From: Cupriavidus sp. D39 | GTDB lineage: Bacteria > Pseudomonadota > Gammaproteobacteria > Burkholderiales > Burkholderiaceae | Assembly (NCBI RefSeq): GCF_026627925.1 | Contig: NZ_JAPNLE010000009.1 | Span: 3,534,001-3,598,000 of the forward strand | Length of the DNA stretch: 64,000 nt | Reading direction: 5' to 3' | Shown: positions 1-9,756 of the stretch, piece by piece | How positions within the stretch are numbered: position 1 is the first letter of the stretch | Layout of the letters: each line of letters starts with the position of its first letter | The notes under the pieces: model-generated | The model's input: the letters and a program-made list of their open reading frames with translations, nothing else | Told to the model about the DNA's origin: nothing | The model's database searches: none | Translations under genes and position numbers: made by a program

Positions 1-2
1 CG

Positions 3-1420
3 GTGCCGGCCATTGCCAATGACCTGAACGGCTTTGGCCATTTGTCGTGGATCGTGACGGCTTACCTGATCACGTCCACCGTTTCCACGCCCTTGTACGG
101 CAAGTTGTCGGATACCTATGGGCGGCGCCGGCTGTTGATGCTGGCGATCGGGCTGTTCATCCTGGCTTCGGTGGCGTGCGCGATGGCGGCTACGCTGGAG
201 CAGCTGATCCTGTTCCGTGCGCTGCAAGGCATTGGCGGTGGCGGCTTGATGGCGCTGGCGCAGGCGGCGATCGCGGATGTGGTGGCGCCGCGCCAGCGTG
301 GCCGTTACCAGGGTTACCTGGCGACCGTGTGGGCGGTGGCTTCCATTGCCGGCCCGCTGGTGGGCGGCTGGACCTCGGATCACCTGTCGTGGCGCTGGCT
401 GTTCTGGATCAATGTGCCGCTGGGGCTGCTGGCCATGTTCATGTGCCATCGCGGGCTGAGCCAGTTGCAGGTGCGCGGCGGCTCGGCGCGGGTGGACTGG
501 GGCGGCGCGTTGCTGCTGACCGTCTCCATCGTGGCGTTCCTGTTGGCGATGAGCTGGGGCGGCGATGTCTATGACTGGATCTCGCCGGAAATCGCTGGCC
601 TGGCGCTGCTGGCCTTGGTGGCGGTGGCCGCGCTGGTCTGGCAGGAGCGCCGCGCGGGCGACCCGATGCTGCCGCCGCGGCTGTTCCGCAACCGCGCCTA
701 TGTGCTGGGCGTGGCGGCGTCCGCGATGGCGGCGCTGAATATCTTCTTGTGCATCTTCGCGCTGCCGCTGCATTTCCAGCTGGTGCGCGGCGCAGATGCG
801 TCGGAATCCGGCTTGCTGGTGGTGCCGTTCCTGCTTTCCACGGTGGCGGGCAACTTTATCGTGGCCGGGCTGGCGCCGCGCCTGGGGCGGATGCGCGGCA
901 TCCTGACCGGCGGCTTCATTGCGGCGGCGCTGGGCCTGGCGGCGCTGGTGGCGGTTGCGCCGTCCACGCCGCTGGCGCTCGTGCTGCTGGCAATGATGGT
1001 GGCCGGCGTGGGGCTTGGCATGACCATGGTCGGCACCTTGATGACCGTGCAGAACGTGCTGGAGCCCCGCGATACCGGCGCCGGCACCGGCGCGCTGCTG
1101 GTGCTGCGCTCGCTCGGCAGCGCCTTTGGCGGCGCGCTGGCCGGCACCTTGCTGACGCTGGAATTCCGCAACGCCCTGCATGCCTCCGGCGTGACGCAGG
1201 CGCTGGACCTGGGCGCGCTGCGCCACGGCAGCGAGGCGCTGGCCCATCTCCTCCCGCGGTGCGGGACGTGCTGACGGGCGGCGTGGAGTCGGGCTTCCGG
1301 CTGATCTTTGCCGTGGGCGCCGTCGCGGCCTTGCTGGCGCTGGCGATCGTGCGCCGCATGCCCGACGTGGAGCTGCGCAGCAGCGTGACCGAGCACGCGG
1401 CGACGCTGGCGATGGAGTAA
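3..1420 (+). CDS. DHA2-family MFS drug exporter (5' end outside window; one frameshift)
   Basis: Inner-membrane proton-coupled exporter of the EmrB/QacA (14-TM, DHA2) type. The visible part starts at the end of the first membrane segment; the real start lies left of the window. Motif A (GKLSDTYGRRR) is near visible residue 33 and motif C (AGPLVGGW) near residue 115, followed by alternating hydrophobic segments. The frame breaks at the CCC run at 1253-1255 and gives an early stop at 1274. Adding one C restores a normal tail (LLPAVRDVLTGG...) to a stop at 1418-1420. Substrate cannot be told. Family assignment is firm; functional state depends on whether the frameshift is real. Confidence 0.85.
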
Positions 1421-1491
1421 GCGGGGGCCTGCGCATCCATTGAGCGGTCAAGGGCGTAAACCAGGGACAGACCATCTCCGGAGTTTCCTTC

Positions 1492-2139
1492 ATGCGCAGC
1501 CTTCCCGAACAGCGCTCACGCGCCTTGCAACGCATCGCCTTGTCGGGTGCGTTGGTCCTGGCCGCTGCCGCCGCTGTCGTCGCCACCCCGCGTCTTGCGC
1601 AAGCCGCCGATGCCCCCGCAGCGGCAGTAGCCACGGCCGCCAAGCCGGCCGGCGCCTGCCCGGCTTCGCTCAACTTCAAGTTCCCCCGCCTGCAGGACGA
1701 AGCGCCGCAAAACCTCTGCCAGTACGCCGGCAAGGTCGTGGTGGTGGTCAATACCGCTAGCTATTGCGGCTTTACCCCGCAGTACGAAGGGCTGGAGGCG
1801 CTGTACGCCAAGTATCGCGAACGCGGGCTGGTGGTGCTGGGCTTCCCCTCGAACGACTTCTCGCAGGAGCCCGGGTCTTCCAAGGAGATCGCGGACTTTT
1901 GCTACAACACCTACGGCGTGAAATTCCCCATGCTGGGCAAGTCGCATGTGCGCGGCAGCGATGCCAATCCCATGTATGCGCTGCTGGCCAAGCAGTCCGG
2001 CACCACGCCCAAGTGGAATTTCTACAAGTACGTGATCGACCGCAACGGCCAGGTGGTGGGCAGCTACAACAGCATGACCAAGCCCGACGACAAGCAGTTC
2101 GTCAGCAAGATCGAGCAGCTGCTGGACGGCGCACGCTAA
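1492..2139 (+). CDS. Periplasmic glutathione peroxidase-family thiol peroxidase
   Basis: 215 aa. A signal peptide (about residues 1-38, ending LAQA) targets it to the periplasm. The GPx fold follows, with peroxidatic cysteine Cys92 in NTASYCGFTPQYEG, the QEPG segment (Gln125) and the WNF motif that completes the active-site tetrad. The usual PCNQF block is reduced to PSNDF, but a cysteine at 137 (DFCYNTYGV) sits where thioredoxin-dependent GPx enzymes keep the resolving cysteine. It therefore probably reduces peroxides with thioredoxin-like donors rather than glutathione (inference). It is convergent with the next gene, only four bases apart. Confidence 0.88.
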   Translation: MRSLPEQRSRALQRIALSGALVLAAAAAVVATPRLAQAADAPAAAVATAAKPAGACPASLNFKFPRLQDEAPQNLCQYAGKVVVVVNTASYCGFTPQYEGLEALYAKYRERGLVVLGFPSNDFSQEPGSSKEIADFCYNTYGVKFPMLGKSHVRGSDANPMYALLAKQSGTTPKWNFYKYVIDRNGQVVGSYNSMTKPDDKQFVSKIEQLLDGAR

Positions 2140-2143
2140 GCCG

Positions 2144-3415
2144 CTAAGCGACAATCCTCACCGCACGGCTTCGCATCATGAAGCCGTGCGCCACCAGGTT
2201 GAGCGCGGCAAAGCCAATCCCGGCCAGGCACACCGCTTGCCAGCCCCCAACCGCCCAGGCGGCGCCACCCACCAGCGCGCCCGATGCGCCACCCACGAAG
2301 AAGATCCCCACGAACAAGCCGTTGAGCCGGCCGCGCGCGGCCGCGTCCAGCAGGTTGATCTCGCGCCGGCCAAAGGTCTGGTCGGCGGTGACGCCAGCGT
2401 CCAGCACGATGGCGGCCACCACCAGCAGGCCAAGCGCCAGCGCCCGGTGCGCCTCGGCCGCGAAGCCGAACCAGCCACCGGCCGCCGCCCCCGCCAGCAG
2501 CAACGCGGCCAGTACGGCCAGCTGCGACACCACCGTGCCGGCCCGGCCATGGCCATGATCGCCCAGGCGGCCGGCCACCGGCGCCGCCACCGCGCCTGCC
2601 GCGCCGGCCAGCGCGAACAGCGCCAAGCCATGGCTGCCTAGCGCAAACGGCGGCTGCGCCAGCCGCAGGGCCACCGCGGTCCAGAACGCGCTGAAAGCCG
2701 CCATCGACAGCGCTGCGGTCAGTGCGTGCTGGCGCAGCACCGGCTGGCTGCGCAGCAACTGCCACATCGAGGCAATCAGGCTGGCGTAGCGATGGCCGCT
2801 GGCCGGCCTGCGGCTTGGCAGCCAGCGCAGCAGCACGGCTGCCAGCAAGGCATCGAGCCCCGCCAGCATGGCGTAGCAGGCACGCCATCCGCCCGCGCCG
2901 GCCAGCAGGCTGGCCAGCGGGCGCGACAGCAGGATGCCCAGCATCAGCCCGCTCATCACATTGCCCACCGCACGCCCGCGCCGCGCAGGCGGCGCCATCA
3001 GCGCGGCCAGCGGCACCAGCATCTGGATGGCGCAGGAGCCCGCGCCGGCGGCAAATACCGCCAGGAAGAACACCGCGCCCGACCACGCCATCGCCGCCAG
3101 CGCGAGCATGGCCGCGCACATCAGCAGCGTGCCGGCCACCAGTCGGCGGTTCTCCAGCAGGTCGGCCAGCGGCACCAGCAACAGCAAGCCAGTGGCATAG
3201 CCAAGCTGCGGCAGCGTCGCTACCAGCCCGCGCCAGGCGGGCGGCAGGCCAAGCGCGGCGCTGACGGGCCCGGTCAGGGGCTGGGCGGCGAACAGGTTGA
3301 TCACCATCACACCGACGGCGGCGGCGAAGAACAGCGTCAGCGCGCCGGTCAGCTCGGGCGTGCCGGGCGCGATGCCTGGCGGGGCCGTGTTCAGGGTGGA
3401 AGCGGGGCAAGACAT
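2144..3415 (-). CDS. MFS exporter divergent from a LysR regulator
   Basis: 423 aa, about 12 membrane segments, inner membrane. The first segment carries INLFAAQPLTGPVSAALG and then TLPQLGYATGLLLLVPL, the pattern of the Bcr/YnfM-like 12-TM MFS exporters common beside LysR genes in Burkholderiales. I chose the ATG at 3415 because an AGGAG lies six bases upstream; an in-frame ATG at 3451 has no such site. It is divergent from the LysR gene at 3614, and the intergenic region holds a LysR-type inverted repeat, so that regulator probably controls it. Substrate unknown. Confidence 0.82.
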   Translation of the reverse strand: MSCPASTLNTAPPGIAPGTPELTGALTLFFAAAVGVMVINLFAAQPLTGPVSAALGLPPAWRGLVATLPQLGYATGLLLLVPLADLLENRRLVAGTLLMCAAMLALAAMAWSGAVFFLAVFAAGAGSCAIQMLVPLAALMAPPARRGRAVGNVMSGLMLGILLSRPLASLLAGAGGWRACYAMLAGLDALLAAVLLRWLPSRRPASGHRYASLIASMWQLLRSQPVLRQHALTAALSMAAFSAFWTAVALRLAQPPFALGSHGLALFALAGAAGAVAAPVAGRLGDHGHGRAGTVVSQLAVLAALLLAGAAAGGWFGFAAEAHRALALGLLVVAAIVLDAGVTADQTFGRREINLLDAAARGRLNGLFVGIFFVGGASGALVGGAAWAVGGWQAVCLAGIGFAALNLVAHGFMMRSRAVRIVA

Positions 3416-3516
3416 GTGGGCTCCTGTTGCGCCGGGCCGGCGGGGCATCACGTTGCCGCGCCGGCGGGCAAGGTTGAGTCGCCAATGCTAGGATTGCGCT
3501 GTCTATGCGGCAATTG

Positions 3517-3535
3517 AAAGATTGGGATAATCTTT
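3517..3535. promoter_or_regulatory. LysR-type operator candidate
   Basis: Perfect inverted repeat AAAGATT-GGGAT-AATCTTT between the divergent MFS and LysR genes. Arm length and spacing fit a LysR (T-N11-A) recognition site. Position is seen; its role is inferred from context. Confidence 0.55.
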
Positions 3536-3613
3536 ATGCGAGTTTGTTTGCATCATTCGCGGCTGCCCGCTCAGCCTGCCTAATAAAGAACCAAAGAACT
3601 AAAAGAACCCGCC

Positions 3614-4564
3614 ATGAACACCCGCGACATCGAAGCCTTTATCGCCGTAGTGGAAGCCGGCTCGATGGTGCGCGCCGCCACCCGCCTGCACCTGACCCAG
3701 CCGGGCTTGACCCGCCGCGTGCAAAGCCTGGAAGCGCTCATCGGCGTGGCCTTGCTGGACCGCCAGGCCAAGCCGCTGCGCCCGACCGCCGCCGGGCAGG
3801 AGGTCTACGAGCTGGGCAAGCGCGTGCTGCACGCCACCGACGACCTGATGTCGCGCGCCGCGCGCGGCGCGCAGGTGGTGGGCGAGTTGCGCCTAGGCGT
3901 GCCGCCGTTCCTGTCCGAGATGGCGCTGGACCGCCCCATAGACCTGCTGCGCGAGCAGTTCCCCACGCTGACCGTGCGCGTGAGGGCAGGCTGGACGCCG
4001 GGTTTGCTCGATCAAGCGGAAAGCGGCAAGGTCGATGTAGCTGCCGTGCTGCTGCCCGATGGCGTGGCGCCGCCGGCCGCGCTCACCGCGCGCGAGCTGG
4101 GCCGCTACACCACGCTGATAGTGGCCGGGCGCGGGCTGGCGTTCCCGCCCAAGGGCGTGAGCCTGCGCGACCTCGCCGCGTACCCTTGGGTGCTCAACCA
4201 GGACGGCTGCGGCATGCGCTCGGCGCTGCGCCACGCGCTGGATGCCGCGCACCTGCCGTTCAACGTGGCCGTGGAGGCCTTCGGCGCTGAGTTGCAGTTG
4301 TCGCTGGTGGCGCGGGGCATCGGCATCGGCGCGGTCACGCCGGAAGTGCTGGCGGGCAGCGCGCACCGCGATGCGGTGCAGGTGGTGCCGGTGCGGGATT
4401 TTCGCGCGGGGCTCACCGCCTGGCTGCTGCACGCGCCGCTGCCGCGCAGGCTGGGCGCGCCGCTCGAGTTGTTGTTCAACGCGCTGCGCGAAGAAATCGC
4501 CTCGACGGCGATCGCGTCAGGTCTCGCGGCACCTGCCGCACCTGTCGCATCTGAGCACGACTGA
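3614..4564 (+). CDS. LysR-family transcriptional regulator
   Basis: 316 aa. An N-terminal winged helix-turn-helix (residues 1-60; AATRLHLTQPGLTRRVQSLE) is followed by a periplasmic-binding-protein-like effector domain starting near residue 90 (GELRLGVPPFLSEMA). It is transcribed away from the MFS exporter at 2144-3415, with an operator-like repeat between them, so it most likely controls the exporter and itself. The effector is unknown. The tail is rich in Ala-Pro and ends at 4562-4564. Confidence 0.9.
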   Translation: MNTRDIEAFIAVVEAGSMVRAATRLHLTQPGLTRRVQSLEALIGVALLDRQAKPLRPTAAGQEVYELGKRVLHATDDLMSRAARGAQVVGELRLGVPPFLSEMALDRPIDLLREQFPTLTVRVRAGWTPGLLDQAESGKVDVAAVLLPDGVAPPAALTARELGRYTTLIVAGRGLAFPPKGVSLRDLAAYPWVLNQDGCGMRSALRHALDAAHLPFNVAVEAFGAELQLSLVARGIGIGAVTPEVLAGSAHRDAVQVVPVRDFRAGLTAWLLHAPLPRRLGAPLELLFNALREEIASTAIASGLAAPAAPVASEHD

Positions 4565-4769
4565 GCACGATTCGATCGCGGCTTGACCGGCGTCAAGCCG
4601 CCGGGGCGCCGCCATCGCTACTTTCGCCGCTTTGGGGAGAGACAGGCGATGGCCATCACGCGCTACGACGCCGGCGGACACGTGCCGCACCACGGCCCGT
4701 CGATTCGCGGCAAGGCCATGGTGGCGCAGTTGATCGACTGGCGGCAGCCTTTCGGCACAGCTTGCGCTA

Positions 4770-5396
4770 TCAATCGCGCGCCAGCCCTTCGGCCACCAGC
4801 GCTTCGTGCACCTTGGGCCGCGCAGCCACGCGCGACAGGTAGGCCTGCAGCGCGGGGTAAGGGTTGAGCGGCATGTTCAGGAAATTGGCCCAGTTGGCCA
4901 CAGCGAAGCAGTAGGCGTCGACCACGGTGAACTGCTTGCCGCACAGGTAATCGCGGGTGGCCAGGTGCCGGTCCAGTTCGGCGAAGCGCAGGGCCACCTT
5001 GGCCTTGCAATCCTCGCGCGTGCTTTCCGCGGTTTCCTTGTGCCAAAGCCACGGACTGAAGACCTTGTGCAACTCGGTTGAGACCAGCGTCAGCCAGCCC
5101 ACCGCTTCCAGGCGTTCCCGGGTGCCGGCCGCCGGCAGCAGCGCCTTGCCCGGGGCGAGGTCCGCCACGTATTGCAGCAGCGACGCGGCTTCGGTATGGC
5201 GCGCGCCATCGTCCAGTTGCAGCAGCGGCACATAGCCGCGCGGGCTCACCTTGTAGAAGTCATCGCTGCCGTGTTCCGGCTCGGCCAGCTTGTGCTGTGC
5301 CAGGTCGACCTTGGCGAGCGTGAATGGCAGGCCTGCTTCGCGCAATGCGATATGGACGGCCAGGGAGCAAGCGCCAGGGGAGTAGTAGAGCTTCAT
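4770..5396 (-). CDS. Beta-class glutathione S-transferase
   Basis: 208 aa cytosolic GST. The N-terminus MKLYYSPGACSLAVHIALRE has the Cys10 and CSL signature of the bacterial beta class. The glutathione-binding VPLLQLDDG and TEAASLLQYVADL segments follow, and the alpha-helical C-terminal domain begins near residue 88. It likely conjugates or reduces electrophiles and peroxides with glutathione. It is divergent from a LysR gene at 5532 with two palindromes between them, suggesting induction through that regulator. The start is fixed by the conserved N-terminus, which lies inside a longer open frame. Confidence 0.9.
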   Translation of the reverse strand: MKLYYSPGACSLAVHIALREAGLPFTLAKVDLAQHKLAEPEHGSDDFYKVSPRGYVPLLQLDDGARHTEAASLLQYVADLAPGKALLPAAGTRERLEAVGWLTLVSTELHKVFSPWLWHKETAESTREDCKAKVALRFAELDRHLATRDYLCGKQFTVVDAYCFAVANWANFLNMPLNPYPALQAYLSRVAARPKVHEALVAEGLARD

Positions 5397-5474
5397 CGGG
5401 TTGTCCTCGCTGTTTTGGGTTCGGAGTTTCGGGGTTTGCCGCCACGGCTTGTGGTGGCAGTGCAGGCAGTCTAG

Positions 5475-5531
5475 GATTGCGGCAGTGCAATCGCAATGCG
5501 CGCTGGTGCAAGTCATGACTGCAAATTTGCA
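5475..5531. promoter_or_regulatory. Two palindromic operator candidates between GST and LysR genes
   Basis: GATTGC-GGCAGT-GCAATC at 5475-5492 is a perfect inverted repeat. TGCAAATTTGCA at 5520-5531 is a perfect 12-bp palindrome that abuts the LysR start codon at 5532. The second would block translation initiation or the promoter of the LysR gene itself, which fits autorepression (inference). Confidence 0.5.
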
Positions 5532-6442
5532 ATGAATATGCCCTACCAACTCTCTTCCCCCGATCTCGACGTGGTGCTGGCACTGGTGCGCGGCGCCACG
5601 CTGGCTGAAGCCGGGCGCCGGCTCGGGCTCGATGCCTCCACCGTGTTCCGCGCGCTCCAGCGCATCGAGAAAGGGCTGGGGCGGCGCTTGTTCGAGCGCA
5701 GCCGCGCGGGCTACCTGCCGACCGAACTCGCACAGCAGTTCGCGCAGCATGCCGAACGCATTGAGGCCGAGCTGGAGGCGGCGCGCGCGCATGCTTCGGT
5801 ATCCGCGGGCACGGTGTCGGGCCTGGTGCGCATCACCACCACCGATACCGTGCTGCATGGCATGGTGCTGCCGGCGCTGGCGCCGCTCGGGCGCCAGCAT
5901 CCCGGGCTGAGCTTCGAGCTGATCGCCACCAATGAGCTGGTCAGCCTGACCCGGCGCGACGCCGACATCGCCGTGCGCGCCACGCGGCATCCGCCCGACC
6001 ACCTGATCGGCAAGTGCCTCGGCCCCTGCGTGTGGCGGTGTTCGCGGCGCGGGGGCTGGTGGAGGCGGCGGGCATCGCGCTGCCCAAGCCCGGCGGCTGC
6101 GTCGACCTTGCCGCGCTAGCGGCCCTGCCCTGGATCGCGCCGGACGAGGCCATGCCCGATCACCCGTCAGTGCGCTGGCGCCGCAAGCACCTGCCGCGCG
6201 TGGCGCCGCAGTACCGCGTCAACAGCATCGCCGGCGTGCTGGAAGGCGTCGAGGCAGGGCTCGGCGCCGGCATTGTCTCGCTGATGATCGGGCGGCGCAG
6301 CGGCAAGCTGGTGGCGCTCACCGGCACGCTGGACGAGTGCGACACCGACCTGTGGCTGCTGACGCATCCCGAGTCCCGGCATTTGCGGCGCATCGCCACC
6401 GTGGTCAGTCATCTGGCGGAGCATGTCAGGCTGGATGAGTAG
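5532..6442 (+). CDS. LysR-family regulator (one frameshift)
   Basis: About 303 aa when repaired. The N-terminal HTH is at residues 5-60 (TLAEAGRRLGLDASTVFRAL); the effector domain starts near residue 95. The frame breaks in the CCCC run at 6023-6026. Adding one C joins LIGKCLGP to LRVAVFAARGLVEAAG and the gene then runs to 6442. It is divergent from the glutathione S-transferase and probably regulates it. The effector-domain sequence DADIAVRATRHPPDHLIG is typical of regulators of small metabolic or detoxification genes. Confidence 0.85.
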
Positions 6443-6460
6443 GGCGGTGAGAGCGTATGC

Positions 6461-7353
6461 TCACGGCGCTGCCAGCGCGGCGGGAATGGCGCTGGCCAAA
6501 AATCGTAGACCGCGCGGATGCGCGCGCTGCCGCGGATTTCCCTGTGCACGGTGAGCCAGACCGGCAGCGGCGGAATGGACAGCGCCGGCAGCACGGTGCG
6601 CACGCGCGCATCGCCGGCGGCGATATAGCGCGCCGCAAAGCCCACGCCCAGGCCGGCGCGGATCGACTGCCACAGCACGATATCGTCATCGCTGCGCACC
6701 GCAAACGCCTCGCGGGCGACCTCCACGCCCATGGCGCGAAAGCCGCGCAAGATCGTGTCGTCGTGGTCATAGCCGATCAGGTCAAAGCGCAACAGGTCTT
6801 GCGCCGTGCGCGGCACGCCCTTGCGCCGCAGGTAGTCCTCGTGGGCGCAGGCGCATAGCGCCACGGACGCCACCTTGCGCGCGATCAGCGAGGCCTGCGT
6901 GGGCCGCACCATGCGGATGGCGATATCGGCCTCGCGCCGCAGCAGGTTGCTGACGACGTTGGACGACACCACTTCGATGGCGATTTGCGGCTCGTGCAGG
7001 CGCAGGTCCGCCAGCAGCGGCGGCAGCAGGTAGCTCGCCACCGCGCGGCTGGCGGAGATGCGCACCGTCCCCGCAATGCCCGCCTGGTCGCGCGCCAGCG
7101 TGCGCGCTACCGCATCGGCCCCTTGCTGCATGGCGCGCGCGTGCCCGGCGATGGCGCGCGCGGCATCGGTGGGCTGCAGGCCGTGGCCGGTGCGCTCGAA
7201 CAGCGGCACGCCGAGCTGCGCCTCCAGTTGCGCCACGTGGCGCCCAAGCGTGGGCTGGCTGCTGGACAGCTGGCGCGCCGCGCCCAGCAGGCTGCCGGCC
7301 TCCATCACGGCCAGGAAGGAGCGCATCAGCGCCCAGTCGAATTCTTCGGCCAT
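6461..7353 (-). CDS. LysR-family regulator (frameshift near C-terminus)
   Basis: About 297 aa when repaired. The N-terminal HTH reads GSLLGAARQLSSSQPTLGRHV; the effector domain begins near residue 95 (GTVRISASRAVASYLLPPLL). As sequenced, the frame runs past the natural end into a stop at 6409. Adding one A to the AAAAA run at 6498-6502 gives the usual C-terminus VYDFLASAIPAALAAP and a stop at 6461. It is divergent from the epimerase-like gene at 7495 and probably controls it; a LysR-type repeat lies between. Confidence 0.87.
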
Positions 7354-7401
7354 TCTCTCTATCGCTCCTTGCCTGGCGGGCTATTCAAAAATGAATTCGT
7401 G

Positions 7402-7421
7402 AATTGCCAAATCGTACAATT
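7402..7421. promoter_or_regulatory. LysR-type operator candidate
   Basis: Inverted repeat AATTG-N10-CAATT in the divergent intergenic region between the LysR gene and the epimerase-like gene. Spacing fits a LysR box; function inferred. Confidence 0.45.
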
Positions 7422-7494
7422 GTGGAGGAGCGAAGGATCGCCCACAATGGTCTTCAGGCGATGCCACAAGGGGAACGCGATGCAGGAGAACGTG

Positions 7495-8442
7495 ATGCGC
7501 GACACCGTATTGATACTCGGCGCCAACGGCCGGCTCGGCCGCACCTTGGTGGACGCCTTTGCCGCCGCCGGCTGGACCGTGCTGGCGCAGGCACGCCGTG
7601 CGCTGGCCGGCACTGTGCCGCAAAATGTGCGCGGCCTGGCCATCGACGTGGCCGACACCGCGCAACTGCTCGCCGCGGCGCGCGGCGCCAGTGTGGTGGT
7701 GAACGCGCTCAACCCGGTCTATACCGAGTGGGAGCAGCACGCCGAAGCGCTGGCGCGCAGCGCGATGGCGGTGGCGCAGGCGCTGGACGCCCTGCTGCTG
7801 TTTCCCGGCAACGTCTACAACTTCGGCGAGTCGATGCCTGCGCTGCTGCGCCCCGACACCGCCGAGCGGCCCAGCGCGCGCAAGGGCGAGATCCGCCGCG
7901 CCATCGAGGCCGCCATGCGCGAGCGCGCGCCCGGGCTGCGCAGCGTGATCATCCGCGCCGGCGACTTCTTCGGCGGCCCGGGCCGCGGCGCATGGATGGA
8001 CCTGGCGATCGCCAAGTCGCTCGATCAAGGCAAGGTGGTCTATCCCGGCCCGCGCGACCGCGCGCATGCCTGGGCCTACCTGCCCGACCTGGCGCAGGCC
8101 TTCGAGGCGGTGGCACGGCGCCACGCGGATCTGCGGGGACACACCGTGCTGCATTTCGCGGGATATACGCTAACGGGCGATGAACTGGTGAGCGCGCTGG
8201 CCGAAGCCAGCGGCATGCCGCACGCACCGCGCGTGGGGGGCATGCCGTGGTGGCTGATCCGCACCGGCGCAGCGGTGGTGCCGATGTGGCGCGAGCTGGC
8301 CGAGATGGCTTACTTGTGGAAGGTGCCGCACGCGCTCGATGGCACGGCGTTGGCAGCCTTGGTGGGCGAGCTGCCGCGCACGCCGCTCAAGCAAGCGCTG
8401 CGCGCAAGCCTGGGCGAACTGGGTTTGCGGGTGGCGGCCTGA
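7495..8442 (+). CDS. NAD(P)-dependent epimerase/dehydratase-like protein
   Basis: 315 aa. The Rossmann glycine motif LGANGRLGRTL is at residues 6-16, with an extended short-chain dehydrogenase fold and an atypical active site (FPGNVYNFGE near residue 103). It probably binds NAD(P)H and acts on a sugar- or quinone-like small molecule; the substrate is unknown. ATG at 7495 has AGGAGA seven bases upstream. ATG at 7480 is also possible, preceded by AGGGGAA. It is divergent from a LysR gene, a common arrangement for stress-induced reductases. Confidence 0.82.
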   Translation: MRDTVLILGANGRLGRTLVDAFAAAGWTVLAQARRALAGTVPQNVRGLAIDVADTAQLLAAARGASVVVNALNPVYTEWEQHAEALARSAMAVAQALDALLLFPGNVYNFGESMPALLRPDTAERPSARKGEIRRAIEAAMRERAPGLRSVIIRAGDFFGGPGRGAWMDLAIAKSLDQGKVVYPGPRDRAHAWAYLPDLAQAFEAVARRHADLRGHTVLHFAGYTLTGDELVSALAEASGMPHAPRVGGMPWWLIRTGAAVVPMWRELAEMAYLWKVPHALDGTALAALVGELPRTPLKQALRASLGELGLRVAA

Positions 8443-8449
8443 GCGCGGG

Positions 8450-8923
8450 CTAGGCTTGCGCAATGATGTCGGCGCGTGTCACCACGCTGCCGAAATGATG
8501 CCGCCACAGCTTCGCGCCCAGCGCACCGGAAGGATCGAGAGAAGACCCGACGGTGAGGTCGGAGATCAGCGTAGGCTGCAGGCCCGCATCAAACAGCGCG
8601 AAGCCCGCAGCCAGCACGCAGGTCTCGGTCTGGATGCCTGCAACAAGGACACGTTCCGGCGCCAGCTCGCCCAGATACGCAATCGCGTCGGCGGACGGAA
8701 GATAACCATGCTTCACGAACACGCGATCCGCCGGAATCAGGGACTGGTCGCCGGTGCCGGGTGCCCAGCCGAGCTGGCGCATGAATGGCGTGCGCGATTC
8801 GTCATGGTGTTCCACGGTCGCCACCGAAGGCATCTGGCCGATCAGTGGCAGCAGGCCATCGATCAGCCATTGCGGCGGCGAGAACGTGGGCTGGACATCG
8901 ACGATCAACAAGGCTTGTCGCAA
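8450..8923 (-). CDS. Isochorismatase-family cysteine hydrolase (small)
   Basis: 157 aa, shorter than the usual 180-220. The catalytic triad of the family is visible: Asp9 (LLIVDVQPTF), Lys near residue 71 (VFVKHGY) and Cys near residue 101 (GIQTETCVLA). Members hydrolyse amides such as maleamate, nicotinamide or N-carbamoyl compounds. It starts at TTG with GGAGAGG just upstream. It is the last gene of the minus-strand operon that also carries a hydantoinase and a maleate-isomerase-like enzyme, so a half-amidase or carbamoylase role is plausible (inference). Confidence 0.85.
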   Translation of the reverse strand: MRQALLIVDVQPTFSPPQWLIDGLLPLIGQMPSVATVEHHDESRTPFMRQLGWAPGTGDQSLIPADRVFVKHGYLPSADAIAYLGELAPERVLVAGIQTETCVLAAGFALFDAGLQPTLISDLTVGSSLDPSGALGAKLWRHHFGSVVTRADIIAQA

Positions 8924-9001
8924 GATATCCTCTCCGGCGGTCGCATCGAAATGCTTGGCCGGGAGATTATAGGAGACGGAGCCCGCGCCCGACAGCGCGC
9001 A

Positions 9002-9739
9002 TTAGTCCAGCATCGCCGCCAGCGTAGGCGGCAACCCGCGATTCGGCTTGCGCGGCGGCCGCGCAAAGCTGCCCTCCGCCGCGCCTGTGGGCGCTAGCGC
9101 AACCAGGCTCTCGCAATGCCGGATCGCGCTCGACACGCCATCCACCACCGGCACCGGAATCCGGTCCTTGAGCGTACGCGCCAGCCCGGCCAGCGGCGCG
9201 CCGGCCACGATGATCACATCCGCGCCATCCTCGCGCACCGCCTTCAGGCTTAGCTCCTCCAGCCGCGCCGCGTGATCCTCCTGCACGCTGCCGATATCGC
9301 GCAACGGCTGCTGCAACGAACGCACGCTGGCCAGCCGCGAGGTCAGCCCGTTGGCCGCCACGCACTCGCGGTACCAGGCCTCGATCCGGTGCGAAATCGC
9401 AATGATGGAGAAGCGCTGCCCAAGCAGGCACGCGCTGGCCAGCGCCGCTTCCGTCATGCCCACCACCGGCACGTTGAAGAGTTCCTTCAAGCCCGCCAGG
9501 CCCGGATCGCCAAATGCCGCTACCACCAGGCCGTCGAACTGCCCCTGATGCTCGGCGGCCGCGCAAGCCGTCGCATAGCCGCCCACCAGCGCCTCGAACC
9601 GCGTCTCGATATAAGCCACGCCGAACTGCGCGGTAGCCATCGTCAGCGAAGTGCCAGGCGAAGCGGTACGCGTGGCCTCCGCGCGAATCAGCTCGGTAAC
9701 GCTCTCTGAAATATTGGGATTAACAACAAGAATACGCAT
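9002..9739 (-). CDS. Asp/Glu/hydantoin racemase-family protein lacking both usual cysteines
   Basis: 245 aa. The N-terminus RILVVNPNISESVTELI and the blocks AAFGDPGLAGLKE and VPVVGMTEAALASACLLG identify the hydantoin-racemase branch of the Asp/Glu racemase family. Family enzymes use a pair of cysteines as acid and base. Here the first position reads VVAAFGDPG (no Cys) and the second reads IIVAGAPLAGL, where CxG would be expected. Racemase chemistry is therefore doubtful; it may be a lyase, an isomerase with other residues, or a binding protein. It lies 17 bases after the hydantoinase and is surely cotranscribed with it. Confidence 0.82.
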   Translation of the reverse strand: MRILVVNPNISESVTELIRAEATRTASPGTSLTMATAQFGVAYIETRFEALVGGYATACAAAEHQGQFDGLVVAAFGDPGLAGLKELFNVPVVGMTEAALASACLLGQRFSIIAISHRIEAWYRECVAANGLTSRLASVRSLQQPLRDIGSVQEDHAARLEELSLKAVREDGADVIIVAGAPLAGLARTLKDRIPVPVVDGVSSAIRHCESLVALAPTGAAEGSFARPPRKPNRGLPPTLAAMLD

Positions 9740-9756
9740 GATCGTGTCCGCAAAAA

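Noticed and set aside
4649..4867. Short open frame starting MAITRYDAG, faintly like the start of a RidA-family protein
   Set aside because: Only the first nine residues look familiar; the rest runs antisense into the GST gene and has no family motif. It may be a remnant but cannot be supported.
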